DNA of 64,000 nt. Origin: Hathewaya limosa (lineage in GTDB: Bacteria > Bacillota > Clostridia > Clostridiales > Clostridiaceae). Below are positions 8,828-18,238 of this stretch, piece by piece; position 1 is the first letter of the stretch, and each line of letters begins with the position of its first letter. Under the pieces are notes generated by a model. It had not been told where the DNA came from. It worked only from the letters and a program-made list of their open reading frames with translations, and ran no database searches. The DNA is taken from positions 1-64,000 of the forward strand of contig NZ_JAUSWN010000016.1 in assembly GCF_030815255.1 (NCBI RefSeq), given 5' to 3'. The translations under genes and the position numbers were made by a program.

Positions 8828-10084
8828 TTATTGATAATTTAAATTAGCAACATATACAAAAGGTATAGGAAAAACTGTAGTTATAAATTTTCTTAAAGTC
8901 TCTTTATCCTTAAAATCAATCTTTAAACTTTCCGCTCCTTCAAAAACTAACTTATTTAGGTCTCTCACATTATTAATTTCTATCACTTGATTTTTAAAGA
9001 TAAACTTATATATTCTATGTTCCTTTATCAATTCAATATCTTTTAATATATCTTCCTTAACATCTAATTTAAATCCATCCTCATTATTATCTAAAACTTT
9101 ATAGTTTACTCCTACTTCCTTTTTATTTTCTTCAATTTCACCTATTTGCTCCACTTTAAATACTAGTTCATTTAATATTGTCCTATCAATATATTGTAAA
9201 AAATAAGGCTTTAAATTACACATGAATTTTTCAAAATTAATTATTTTTAAAGTCCCTTCTTGATAACAACTCTGACTTTGAACTTCCTTACTTAATTTAT
9301 TTATTTTATCTTGGGTATTAACCTTATATTCTATAAATTCTAGTTTATTTTCATAAGCTAAATACTTTAATGCATTATATATTTTATTAGGACTTCCAAA
9401 AAGCTCTACAACTTCTCCTCTTAATATGTCTTCATTAATAATTCTTATAAAGATATATCCTGTAACCTCTTCATTTTCTACTATTACACATCTCTTATAT
9501 GTAAATGTTCCCCAAGGAAATACAGCTGAATCTATAAGTTTTTCAAAGTCATTATAACTTCTATAAAAACGCGTGGACAAACTATTATATAGTGGAACTA
9601 TCTTTTCTAAATCTTGATTCTTATACTCTCTAATTTTAAAATCTATATTTATATTTTCAGGTAATACTTTATAACTTAAGAAATTTCTTGTCATAGTACA
9701 TCCTCTTCGTTGATAAAGTGCCCTAGTACCTGATACTAACAATAGATCTACTCCATCTTCATACATCTTTTTTTCAACATCCTCAAGAAGTAAAGATGAA
9801 TATCCCTTTCCTCTATATTCTTTATTTGTACATACTGCTCCTATAGAAGCTACATCTATTTTTGCACCTTCTACTAAAATCTCTCTTTGTACAAAATTCA
9901 CACAAGAAACTGGCTTATTATCCTCAACTATTATACGCATATTTTCTCTATTATCTTTATTTAAAAGTATGGGGAACTCATATTGCATAGTTGGTTTATA
10001 TCCTTTATTATTCCTAAATATATTATTAATCAATAATATAACTTTTTCATATTCATTATTTTTTGTTTCTCTAGGTCCCTCCAT
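8828..10084 (-). CDS. GNAT-family acetyltransferase (Eis-like, two-domain)
   Basis: 418 residues. The N-terminal GNAT domain shows acetyl-CoA-binding features (IGAVCTNKEYRGKGYSSLLLEDVEKKM, about 82-108). It is followed by a second, degenerate acetyltransferase-like segment and a C-terminal sterol-carrier-like region, the layout of Eis-type proteins. It lies between the permease and glycosidase genes in the sugar operon, so an amino-sugar or glycosylamine may be its substrate; this is a guess from context. Confidence 0.7.
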   Translation of the reverse strand: MEGPRETKNNEYEKVILLINNIFRNNKGYKPTMQYEFPILLNKDNRENMRIIVEDNKPVSCVNFVQREILVEGAKIDVASIGAVCTNKEYRGKGYSSLLLEDVEKKMYEDGVDLLLVSGTRALYQRRGCTMTRNFLSYKVLPENINIDFKIREYKNQDLEKIVPLYNSLSTRFYRSYNDFEKLIDSAVFPWGTFTYKRCVIVENEEVTGYIFIRIINEDILRGEVVELFGSPNKIYNALKYLAYENKLEFIEYKVNTQDKINKLSKEVQSQSCYQEGTLKIINFEKFMCNLKPYFLQYIDRTILNELVFKVEQIGEIEENKKEVGVNYKVLDNNEDGFKLDVKEDILKDIELIKEHRIYKFIFKNQVIEINNVRDLNKLVFEGAESLKIDFKDKETLRKFITTVFPIPFVYVANLNYQ

Positions 10085-10110
10085 AATATCCTCCTAAACT
10101 TAAATATACT

Positions 10111-10920
10111 TTAACCTTTTATACCCGTAGCAGTTACACCTTCAACAAATTTATTTTGTAATATTAAATAAAATATAAATGGTGGTAAAAATGTCAATGT
10201 AGCTGCTGCCATATTTAATCCATAACTAGGTGTATATTGGGTCTTCAATGTCGATAATCCAACGGTTAAAGTTCTTACAGAATCATCTGTTGTTACTATT
10301 AATGGCCATAAGAACTCATTCCATGCACCTATAAAAGTAAATATAGCTAAAGTCAATATAGCAGGTTTTATTAATGGTAATATAATCTGAAAAAATATTC
10401 TTTTATCAGAACATCCATCAATTTTAGCCGATTCTATAAGTTCTTTAGGAATATTCAATATACTTTGTCTCATAAGAAAAACTCCAAACGCTGTTGGTAT
10501 TGGTAGAATAAGTGCCCAATATGTATTAATCCAATTTAAATGTTTCATTATAATATAAAGTGGTATCATAGTAACTTGAGATGGTATTATAAGAGTCATT
10601 ATCATAAACCAAAAGATCTTTTCATTTCCTGGAAAATCAAGTTTTGCAAAGGCATATCCTGCCATACTACTAAATAATAAATTTATCAAAACTCCTGAAA
10701 AAGAAATTATTGTACTATTTATAAAGTATGTTAAAAATTCCGTATTTTGAAATATAGCCTTATAATTTTGTAAAGTTAATTCGTTGAACTTAATACTAAA
10801 ATTATATGCTGAATAAGTAACCTTAAAAGAAGTTACTATCATATATAAAAAAGGTATAATTGCACAACATGATATTATAAGCAATAACACGTCTAAAATA
10901 ATTCTTCGTATACTTTTCAT
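10111..10920 (-). CDS. Carbohydrate ABC permease (MalG type)
   Basis: Inner-membrane subunit of 269 residues with six hydrophobic segments. The cytoplasmic EAA loop reads ESAKIDGCSDKRIFFQIILP, followed by KPAILTLAIFTFIGAWNEF, typical of the second permease of CUT1 sugar importers. It is spaced 35 bases from the partner permease gene and preceded by AGGAGG. Confidence 0.93.
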   Translation of the reverse strand: MKSIRRIILDVLLLIISCCAIIPFLYMIVTSFKVTYSAYNFSIKFNELTLQNYKAIFQNTEFLTYFINSTIISFSGVLINLLFSSMAGYAFAKLDFPGNEKIFWFMIMTLIIPSQVTMIPLYIIMKHLNWINTYWALILPIPTAFGVFLMRQSILNIPKELIESAKIDGCSDKRIFFQIILPLIKPAILTLAIFTFIGAWNEFLWPLIVTTDDSVRTLTVGLSTLKTQYTPSYGLNMAAATLTFLPPFIFYLILQNKFVEGVTATGIKG

Positions 10921-10955
10921 ATTATCCTCCTAAACTTATTTTATCTATATTAATA

Positions 10956-11867
10956 TTAATAAGTAGAATTTTCTTTTTTAATAAATTTTCTCTGTAATAT
11001 AGTAGCTATTGCTATAATAAAAAATAATATATTAGCAACTGCCATAGCATATCCAGAGTTAAAATTTTTAAAATTCAAATTATATGCATACATAACCATA
11101 GTCATAGTTGACATTCCTGGTCCTCCGCCTGTTAATGAATATACTAAATCAAATATTTGAAGAGACCATATAGAACCTAAAAATACTACCATTACAGTAG
11201 TTGGCTTCAATAAAGGTAATGTAATATTCTTAAATTCTTGCCATTTAGTAGCACCATCAACTCTTGCTGCTTCATAATACGATTTAGGTATGTCCATAAG
11301 TGCTGCTATATATATAACCATAAAATATCCAACATTTTTCCATATGTTAATACCCATTAAAGTATATAGACTTAAATTTACATCTCCTAACCAATTTACC
11401 GGACCTATATGAAATATTCCTAGAAACTGATTTACTGGTGATGTATCGCCACTTAATAAAGCCTTCCATATAACACCTATGACTATCATAGAAGACATTA
11501 CTGGGATAAACATAACCGCTTTAGCAAACTTTCCTATAAAGCTTTTACTTCTACTTTTAACCCAAACAGCTAAAATAATTGCCAATGTAGTTTGTATTGG
11601 AACTACAATTAGAGTGAACTTTATAGTATTCAATACTGATATCTTAAATGTATTATCATTAAATAAACGTTTATAATTTTGAAATCCAATAAATTTTTCT
11701 GGAATCATTATGTTGTACTTTGTAAAACTAAAATAAATTGACATAATTATTGGTATTACATAAAAACTAAATAAAATAATTCCTAAAGGTAATATATAAC
11801 CATAAGGTCCTAATTTCTTTAATTTAAAACTTTTCTTTAACTCATGTTTTTTTTCTATTCTCTTCAT
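10956..11867 (-). CDS. Carbohydrate ABC permease (MalF type)
   Basis: 303-residue membrane subunit. Its EAA loop is EAARVDGATKWQEFKNITLP, followed by LLKPTTVMVVFLGSIWSLQIFD and the LTGGGPG motif common to MalF/UgpA-type permeases. A long basic N-terminal tail precedes the first membrane span. A hairpin (11901-11928) lies between it and the binding-protein gene. Confidence 0.93.
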   Translation of the reverse strand: MKRIEKKHELKKSFKLKKLGPYGYILPLGIILFSFYVIPIIMSIYFSFTKYNIMIPEKFIGFQNYKRLFNDNTFKISVLNTIKFTLIVVPIQTTLAIILAVWVKSRSKSFIGKFAKAVMFIPVMSSMIVIGVIWKALLSGDTSPVNQFLGIFHIGPVNWLGDVNLSLYTLMGINIWKNVGYFMVIYIAALMDIPKSYYEAARVDGATKWQEFKNITLPLLKPTTVMVVFLGSIWSLQIFDLVYSLTGGGPGMSTMTMVMYAYNLNFKNFNSGYAMAVANILFFIIAIATILQRKFIKKENSTY

Positions 11868-11900
11868 TTATGCCCCCTCCTCTTCTCCTCATTTAAAAAT

Positions 11901-11928
11901 AGGCATTGAAAGTATACCTTCAATGCCT
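11901..11928 (-). terminator. Attenuator-type hairpin after the binding-protein gene
   Basis: AGGCATTGAA pairs with TTCAATGCCT; on the minus strand the stem is followed by TATTTTTA. It is placed between the binding-protein gene and the permease genes, where partial termination commonly gives excess binding protein. Confidence 0.75.
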
Positions 11929-11943
11929 TAATTTTAAAAATTA

Positions 11944-13236
11944 TTATTGTGCTAATAAATCATTTGCATATTTTGCTGCATCATCTAATGCTTCTTTTGG
12001 AGACTTTTGTCCTGCTACCATACTTTGAAGTTGTTTCCATAGATATTCATAAACCTCTACACCATGTGGAGCTACAATTAGTGGTCTATAAACACCTTTA
12101 TCTTCTTTTACAAGTTTTTCAAACTTAGGATCTCCTTGATATGGTTCATTTTTTGTCATAGGAGCTCTTGGATTAACTTTATGGAACTTAGTCATTGATT
12201 CTACACTTAACATATATTTCATTAACTTAAATGCTAAATCTTTATTTTTAGCAGCTGACATTAATGTTAACTGGTCAACTGATGCGAAAGTTCCTTTAGT
12301 TTTATCTTTAAGTGAAGTAATAAATCCATAATTAAGATTCTTATATTCTTTATCTAGCATATTAGTAGAAGTAGAAGACAGATGAATAGCAAAGGCTGCC
12401 TTTCCTTTTGCAAATACTGTTTCAAACATTTCTTTATTAGTTTTTGATAATGAATCTTCAGGAACTACTTTATCTTTCACATTTAATTTATATAAAAATT
12501 CTGCTGCCCTTTGTCCTGACGCATCATTAAATTTTACAGTTTTTAAATCTTTATTATATAATTCTCCACCTGCTTGCCATAGGAAACCGTACCAGTTCCA
12601 GTTTAAATCACCAAAGAATTTTGCACCCCAACCTTGTGCAAATCCCCATTGATCTACTTTTCCATCACCATTAGTATCCTTTGTAGCCTTCTTACAAATT
12701 CTTTCAAAGTCGTCCCAAGTTTTTGGTGGTTCTTCTCCTATTGACTTTAATATATCTTTATTGTAATAAAGTAACGCTGGATTTGCTGCTTCTATAGGTA
12801 GACCATATACTCCACCCATCATTTTAGCTGCATCCAAGTATGTATAATTCTCATAGTCTTCCTTAGTGTAGTAATCTTTTAAATTTTCTACTGCACCCAT
12901 TTGAATAAATTGAGGAAACATTTCTGCATACATGTAGCCAACATCTGGTCCTTTACCTGCCGAAATAGCTGTAGCATATTTTTCAGGATAATTTTCCCAT
13001 GGTATAATTTCTAATTTTACCTCTACATTGTTCTCTTTCTCAAACTTTTCAAATATAGATTTCCAAAGTGGCGCATCATTATCACCTATTGGTGGTAACC
13101 ATACCGTTAATTTTTCTTTTCCACCTTGATTAGTTGAAGGTTTTTTAGCTTCTTTACTATTTCCACAACCAATCAATGACATTGCTGTTATAGCCCCAAT
13201 TAGTGCTGTTGCAACAATTTTTTTAATTTTTTTCAT
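11944..13236 (-). CDS. Sugar-binding lipoprotein of ABC importer
   Basis: Extracellular solute-binding protein (430 residues) of the CUT1 family. It has a lipoprotein signal MKKIKKIVATALIGAITAM followed by the lipobox LIGC (Cys24), so it should be acylated and tethered outside the membrane. Clear SBP_bac_1 features include AISAGKGPDVGYMYAEMFPQ and a later KNKDLAFKLMKYML helix. It is the first gene of the operon, preceded by GGAGGG. The ligand is not readable; the operon glycosidase suggests an amino-sugar-containing glycan. Confidence 0.9.
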   Translation of the reverse strand: MKKIKKIVATALIGAITAMSLIGCGNSKEAKKPSTNQGGKEKLTVWLPPIGDNDAPLWKSIFEKFEKENNVEVKLEIIPWENYPEKYATAISAGKGPDVGYMYAEMFPQFIQMGAVENLKDYYTKEDYENYTYLDAAKMMGGVYGLPIEAANPALLYYNKDILKSIGEEPPKTWDDFERICKKATKDTNGDGKVDQWGFAQGWGAKFFGDLNWNWYGFLWQAGGELYNKDLKTVKFNDASGQRAAEFLYKLNVKDKVVPEDSLSKTNKEMFETVFAKGKAAFAIHLSSTSTNMLDKEYKNLNYGFITSLKDKTKGTFASVDQLTLMSAAKNKDLAFKLMKYMLSVESMTKFHKVNPRAPMTKNEPYQGDPKFEKLVKEDKGVYRPLIVAPHGVEVYEYLWKQLQSMVAGQKSPKEALDDAAKYANDLLAQ

Positions 13237-13753
13237 AAGTTTCCCTCCTACTTTAAATTGTTTTGTTTACTTTTTAAGAATATAAAACTCTGTAAATGTT
13301 GTCCAATTTGTTTTATTAATAGATACTAAGTTATCTATTAATACGATAAATAGTTTACTATATTTTTTATTTTTTTATTTTTTTTTCATTTTTTATTATT
13401 CTAATTTTTAAAACACCTTAATTTTAACTTAATTTTCTATTCTTTTCAACATTTTATGGGTTATTTAGATATTTTTCATACTTATGTAATCAACTCATCT
13501 TTATTAACATTTCCATTTAACCTATAAATTAAACATTATAATAAGCTATTCTATTATTTTTGTAAAAAATGATATGTTAAATATCTAAACTTTAGTGTAC
13601 TTATATTAAAGTTTAAATACATATAAGTTTAGTTATATTTTTTATATTGAAGATTTTATTTATTAAAAAATTCACATTTTTTTAAATTGACTTTAATACA
13701 TAAAAATACTATATTGAAGAGATAGAATACATAAATGTGAAAGGGTGAAATAC
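13237..13753. promoter_or_regulatory. Divergent promoter region with a 12-bp dyad
   Basis: About 510 AT-rich bases between the sugar operon and the chemotaxis-receptor gene. The only distinct element is a perfect inverted repeat TATTAATAGATA-N6-TATCTATTAATA at 13314-13343, about 80 bases before the binding-protein start, which could be an operator for the operon. No catabolite-repression (cre) box was recognised with confidence and no gene is visible. Confidence 0.5.
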
Positions 13754-14587
13754 ATGATCGAAAACTTGGAACAAAACCAATTAATAACTTCATTTAATAA
13801 CTTAATACCATATTTCCAATATTATTTTGAAGATGAAGTAGCTTTTACAATCTCAAATACACAATATTTTCTTAAAAGTGTTGATAGCGAAAATATAAAA
13901 CTTAATGTTCAAGCTGGGGATCCCATACCAAAGGGGTGTGCTGCTTATGAATGTTTAAAGGCTAAAAAATCTATATCTATAATAGTACCTGAAGAAGTCT
14001 TTGGAACTTCAATAAAAGCTATAGGTGTACCTGTTAAAGAAGATGGACAAGTAGTAGGAACTATTGTTATAGCTAAAAGTTTAAAACGTAAAAATAAACT
14101 ACAAAATCTAACTAATAATCTATCAGATTCCTTACAACAAATAGCCCTTTCTATTGGGGAAATTAATAAAGGTGTTCAATCTGTTTCAGCTTCAAATAGT
14201 ACTATACTTGAAAATGTAGACAAAACTTATGAAGAAGCTCAAAATACAGATGATGTACTAAAATTTATAGAAAACATTGCTCGTCAAACAAATTTATTAG
14301 GTCTAAATGCTGCAATAGAATCTGCGCGAGCGGGAGAATTCGGAAAAGGTTTTGGAGTTGTTGCTAATGAAATAAGAAAACTCTCAGTATCTAGTAGTGA
14401 TTCCATAAAACAAATAAATGACATATTGAAAAATATTCAAAACTCTGTTATGCAAATTTCTCATAAAATAAATGATTCTAATAATATCTTTGAAGAACAG
14501 GTATCATCTATTGAAGAAATAAAGTCAGTTATAGAAAACTTAAATATATCTGCTGCTGATTTAAAGGAACTTGCATCTGAAATTTAG
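13754..14587 (+). CDS. Soluble methyl-accepting chemotaxis-type receptor
   Basis: 277 residues without any membrane span. The N-terminal half is a small sensor-like domain (GDPIPKGCAAYECLKAKKSI and IGVPVKEDGQVVGTIVIAKS). The C-terminal half is a shortened MCP signalling hairpin with the highly conserved tip IARQTNLLGLNAAIESARAG. Such receptors signal through CheW/CheA from the cytoplasm. The GTG at 13745 is a less likely start than the ATG at 13754, which has AAGGGTG upstream. It is divergent from the sugar operon, so it might report on sugar uptake (inference). Confidence 0.85.
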   Translation: MIENLEQNQLITSFNNLIPYFQYYFEDEVAFTISNTQYFLKSVDSENIKLNVQAGDPIPKGCAAYECLKAKKSISIIVPEEVFGTSIKAIGVPVKEDGQVVGTIVIAKSLKRKNKLQNLTNNLSDSLQQIALSIGEINKGVQSVSASNSTILENVDKTYEEAQNTDDVLKFIENIARQTNLLGLNAAIESARAGEFGKGFGVVANEIRKLSVSSSDSIKQINDILKNIQNSVMQISHKINDSNNIFEEQVSSIEEIKSVIENLNISAADLKELASEI

Positions 14588-14627
14588 CATTACTATAATT
14601 CTAGAAATTTGAAAAGGAGTCCCATTA

Positions 14628-15491
14628 ATGAAAATAACAACAATTATTGAAAATTCTCTTGGTGAAAATAAAAGTTTACTAAACGAACATGGTTTATCTT
14701 TCTTTATAGAAAACAATGGTAAAAACATTCTTTTTGACACCGGTAAAAGTGGTAACTTTGTTGAAAATGCAAAAAAATTAAATATAGATTTAAACAAAAC
14801 AAATTACTTAGTACTTAGCCACGCACATTATGATCATTGCGGAGGAGTAAGAACATTTTTAGATAGCTTTACATCTAAACCTGAACTTTTTATAAGTAAT
14901 AACTTTTTTAAAAACAGCAATAAATATCATCATTCTGATGGGAATCAAAAGCTAGACTTTACTTCAGATAATAATGAGTATAATTACATAGGTATAAACT
15001 TTGATGAAACTTTTATAAAAGACAAAAATTTAAATATTAATTATGTATCCAAAGACATGATCAATATTACTGACAATATATATGTTTTTTCGAACTTCGA
15101 AAAAACTTACAACTTTGAAACTTTAAATCCAAATATGATAATTAAAGAGGATGAAAACTATGTAATAGACTCTTTTAAGGATGAGATTGTCTTAGGTATA
15201 GACACTGAAAAAGGTCTTCTAATATTACTTGGGTGTTCTCATCCTGGAATTTTAAATATAGTTAGCACTATAGCTAAAAGGACTGATAAAAAAATTTACG
15301 GAATTCTTGGTGGAACTCACCTTATAGAAGCTGATGAAATACGTATAAATAAAACCATAGATGTCTTAAAAGATTTAGATATCAAACTTATAGGGGTATC
15401 CCATTGTACTGGAGACAAAGCCATCGAAATATTTAGGAATAATTGCGATAATTTCTTTGTGAATTCTACTGGAACTATATTAAATCTTTAA
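14628..15491 (+). CDS. Metallo-beta-lactamase-fold hydrolase (COG1237 type)
   Basis: 287-residue MBL-fold protein. The zinc-binding signature SHAHYDHCGG lies near residue 64, and later histidines sit in LLGCSHPGI and GGTHL and SHCTG, the pattern of the family that includes dihydropterin ribofuranosyl-aminobenzene phosphate synthase-like enzymes. The substrate is unknown. It follows the chemoreceptor by 40 bases on the same strand with a GGAG ribosome site, so the two may be cotranscribed. Confidence 0.8.
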   Translation: MKITTIIENSLGENKSLLNEHGLSFFIENNGKNILFDTGKSGNFVENAKKLNIDLNKTNYLVLSHAHYDHCGGVRTFLDSFTSKPELFISNNFFKNSNKYHHSDGNQKLDFTSDNNEYNYIGINFDETFIKDKNLNINYVSKDMINITDNIYVFSNFEKTYNFETLNPNMIIKEDENYVIDSFKDEIVLGIDTEKGLLILLGCSHPGILNIVSTIAKRTDKKIYGILGGTHLIEADEIRINKTIDVLKDLDIKLIGVSHCTGDKAIEIFRNNCDNFFVNSTGTILNL

Positions 15492-15495
15492 TTAA

Positions 15496-15545
15496 TAATA
15501 GTTAGCAATGTTTTAGTTGATTTATAATCATTTAAAACATTGCTA
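15496..15545. terminator. Bidirectional terminator-like hairpin
   Basis: TAGCAATGTTTTA pairs with TAAAACATTGCTA around a 20-base loop, between two convergent genes. The T-runs are weak on both sides, but the position fits shared termination. Confidence 0.6.
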
Positions 15546-15557
15546 CTTTCTTGAAAA

Positions 15558-16457
15558 TTACAATGTTTGATTATTGTCTTTTGTTATTAGATAAACTAAT
15601 ACTATAATAGCTACACTGTTAATTACTGTGCAAATTATTCCTCCCTCTGGACCAAAAGTACCACCAGATATCCAGTTAGCTCCTTTAGTATTTAGTTCTA
15701 CAATAGACCCTATTTGAATATCTAACCCACTTACCTTAAATCCAAATATGTTACCTTGGAAAAAATTCCATGCAGCATGCATACCACATACTCCCCATAA
15801 ACTTTTGGTTTTAATTACATATAATCCAAATAAAATACCTACTAGAATCAAATTTATTATTGATACAAAAGTTACATTTGGATTGGTCAAATGTAATAAA
15901 GCAAAAAATACTGAGGATCCTATAAGTCCTATAATTGGAGTATATCTTGCTCCAAGTGTATTCATAATCCATCCCCTAGTAAGAATTTCTTCAGTAGCAC
16001 TTTGAATAATCCATCCTGGTAAAATTATAAGTATATTAAAAATAGCACTAATTCCCAAGGGTTGTATTGAATTATTGTTTAAAACAGCGTTTCCTGTAAA
16101 AACTAATATAAGTGTAATTATACTCATAAGGATAGCGCCTATTAGAAATCCTAAAAAATAGTTTTTTATACTCCCCCTCTTTTGAAATCCAAATGAACTT
16201 AATGTTCTCTTTTCCTTAATTTTTATTCTCATAAAAATTAATAAACTACAAAATATGAATCCAAATATCAGATAAGATAGTAATTTAAAAGTAGGAGATA
16301 AAGTTATACTTTTTGTTACTATAAAAATAAAAACTTCTCCTATTAATTGCCCCAATAATAGGTAAAAATAACCTAGTAAAAAAGTTTGTAAAATATTAGG
16401 TAATTTATCATTCCACTGCGCTTCTTTAAACAATCCATCCTTTTTTAAAATCTTCAT
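15558..16457 (-). CDS. CPBP-family intramembrane metalloprotease
   Basis: 299 residues, about eight hydrophobic segments. The family motifs are present: SATEEILTRGW (the EExxxR motif) and FALLHLTNPN with the catalytic His, plus GMHAAWNFFQG. Related proteins are CAAX-type proteases or bacteriocin self-immunity factors; the function here is unknown. It is a single gene with its own terminator region. Confidence 0.85.
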   Translation of the reverse strand: MKILKKDGLFKEAQWNDKLPNILQTFLLGYFYLLLGQLIGEVFIFIVTKSITLSPTFKLLSYLIFGFIFCSLLIFMRIKIKEKRTLSSFGFQKRGSIKNYFLGFLIGAILMSIITLILVFTGNAVLNNNSIQPLGISAIFNILIILPGWIIQSATEEILTRGWIMNTLGARYTPIIGLIGSSVFFALLHLTNPNVTFVSIINLILVGILFGLYVIKTKSLWGVCGMHAAWNFFQGNIFGFKVSGLDIQIGSIVELNTKGANWISGGTFGPEGGIICTVINSVAIIVLVYLITKDNNQTL

Positions 16458-16882
16458 ATATTTCTCCCTTATTTTTTCAATATATACTCATATCAAGTTA
16501 TTATATCAAATTAGAATTTATTCATATATAATAATTTATTTTTATTTTCACATGATATTAATAAATATATAAACTTTTATAGTTATACTCTGTTTATTTA
16601 GATAAATTTTTCTTTTAAATTATTACAATAAACTACCCTAACTAATTATAACTATATTAATTTTTTATATATGATCATATATTTTTTATCAACTTAAAAT
16701 TTTATTCTATATATTGATAGAACTACACTTATGTAGAGTTAAGTTAATATCATTTACACAGAGTTTTTAAAAATCATGTTGAAAAATATATAAATTTAAC
16801 TTATATTTATATGTAGGATTTTAATATAATTAAGCTTTTGTTAATTATATTAACCAAAACTGACACGTATGGAGAAATCATT
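16458..16882. other. Intergenic region between divergent CPBP and nupC genes
   Basis: About 425 bases, extremely AT-rich. The only symmetry worth noting is the palindrome ATATATGATCATATAT (16667-16682), which may be an operator or chance in AT-rich DNA. No gene or RNA element was recognised. Confidence 0.4.
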
Positions 16883-18103
16883 ATGAACAAATTAATAGGT
16901 ATTTTAGGTTTATTTATTTTTTTAGGAATAGCTTATTTATTTTCTAATAATAAAAAAGCTATTAATTGGAGACTAGTTGGAATAGGCTTAGCTCTTCAAG
17001 GAATTTTTGCTATATTAGTTCTAAAAATTCCCATAGGTCAAAAATTCTTTGCTTTATTAGGTAAAATCGTAGACAAACTTTTAAGTTTTACCGGCGAAGG
17101 TGCTCAATTTATATTTGGAAATTTATTAAATAATAAATCTATAGGATTTGTATTTGCATTCCAAGTATTACCAACAATAATATTTTTCTCTGCTCTTATG
17201 GGGATATTATATTATTTTGGAATAATGCAAGTTATTATATCTGTAATAGCTAAAGGACTTGCAAAACTTTTAGGAACTAGTGGTGCTGAAACAACATCTG
17301 CAGTATCTAATATTTTTCTAAGTCAAAATGAAGCTCCTCTTATCATAAAACCATATTTAAAAGATATGACAACCTCGGAATTATTTGCAGTTATGGTTGG
17401 AGGAATGGCAACAGTTGCTGGAAGTGTTATGGCTGGATATGTTGCTATGGGTGTTAATGCTTCTCACTTACTTGCAGCTAGTGTTATGGCCGCACCTGCA
17501 GGACTTGTAATTTCTAAAATTATGATACCAGAAGTAGATGAACCATTAACTAAAAACACAATAAAATTAGAAAAAGATAAAACCGCTAATAATGTAATAG
17601 AAGCAGCCGCAAATGGTGCTCTAGAAGGAATACAAATAGCAATAAATGTTGGTGGCCTATTAATAGCCTTTGTAGCTATAATAGCATTTTTAAATTATAC
17701 TTTATCATTTATTGGTGGATTCTTTGGTGCAAATTTCCTAAGCCTGAATTGGTTATTTGGTAAATTATTCTCACCAATTGCATACATTATGGGTATTCCG
17801 GTTTCTGACATTGCAACTGCCGGTAATCTTTTAGGACAAAAAGTTGTATTAAATGAATTTGTAGCTTATGGTAATTTAGCTCCATTAATAGCTAAAAAAG
17901 CATTAAATCCTAAAACTATAATGATCTTAACTTACGCGCTTTGTGGTTTTGCTAACTTTGGATCAATAGCTATTCAAATAGGTTCTATAGGAAGTTTAGC
18001 TCCTAATAAACGTAAAGATGTAGCCAAACTTGGTTTAAGAGCCGTATTAGCAGGAACATTATCAGCCTTCTTAACTGCTACTATAGCTGGTTTATTATTT
18101 TAA
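16883..18103 (+). CDS. nupC: NupC-type nucleoside transporter (CNT family)
   Basis: Concentrative nucleoside:cation symporter of 406 residues. Family landmarks are visible: GAETTSAVSNIFLSQNEAPL, then PYLKDMTTSELFAVMVGGMATVAGSVMAGY, and NEFVAYGNLAP and CGFANFGSIAIQIG near the end. The true start is the ATG at 16883 with GGAGAAATC upstream; the longer TTG version lacks a ribosome site. A bidirectional terminator follows. Confidence 0.92.
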   Translation: MNKLIGILGLFIFLGIAYLFSNNKKAINWRLVGIGLALQGIFAILVLKIPIGQKFFALLGKIVDKLLSFTGEGAQFIFGNLLNNKSIGFVFAFQVLPTIIFFSALMGILYYFGIMQVIISVIAKGLAKLLGTSGAETTSAVSNIFLSQNEAPLIIKPYLKDMTTSELFAVMVGGMATVAGSVMAGYVAMGVNASHLLAASVMAAPAGLVISKIMIPEVDEPLTKNTIKLEKDKTANNVIEAAANGALEGIQIAINVGGLLIAFVAIIAFLNYTLSFIGGFFGANFLSLNWLFGKLFSPIAYIMGIPVSDIATAGNLLGQKVVLNEFVAYGNLAPLIAKKALNPKTIMILTYALCGFANFGSIAIQIGSIGSLAPNKRKDVAKLGLRAVLAGTLSAFLTATIAGLLF

Positions 18104-18179
18104 TATCTAAAAAAACTTACTTTAGAAATATTATTAAAATAAATTACACATAAACTAGCCTACTTTCTATGTGTAAAAT

Positions 18180-18230
18180 AAAAGGTACTGAGTAAACTAG
18201 AAAATAATTTCTAAATACCAGTACCTTTTA
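18180..18230. terminator. Bidirectional terminator
   Basis: AAAAGGTACTG and CAGTACCTTTT pair across a 28-base loop between convergent nupC and the leucine-rich-repeat gene, with T-runs on both exits. Confidence 0.8.
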
Positions 18231-18238
18231 GCATATGA

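Noticed and set aside
16667..16682. Palindrome ATATATGATCATATAT as an operator
   Set aside because: Low-complexity AT sequence where such symmetry is expected by chance; no supporting context.
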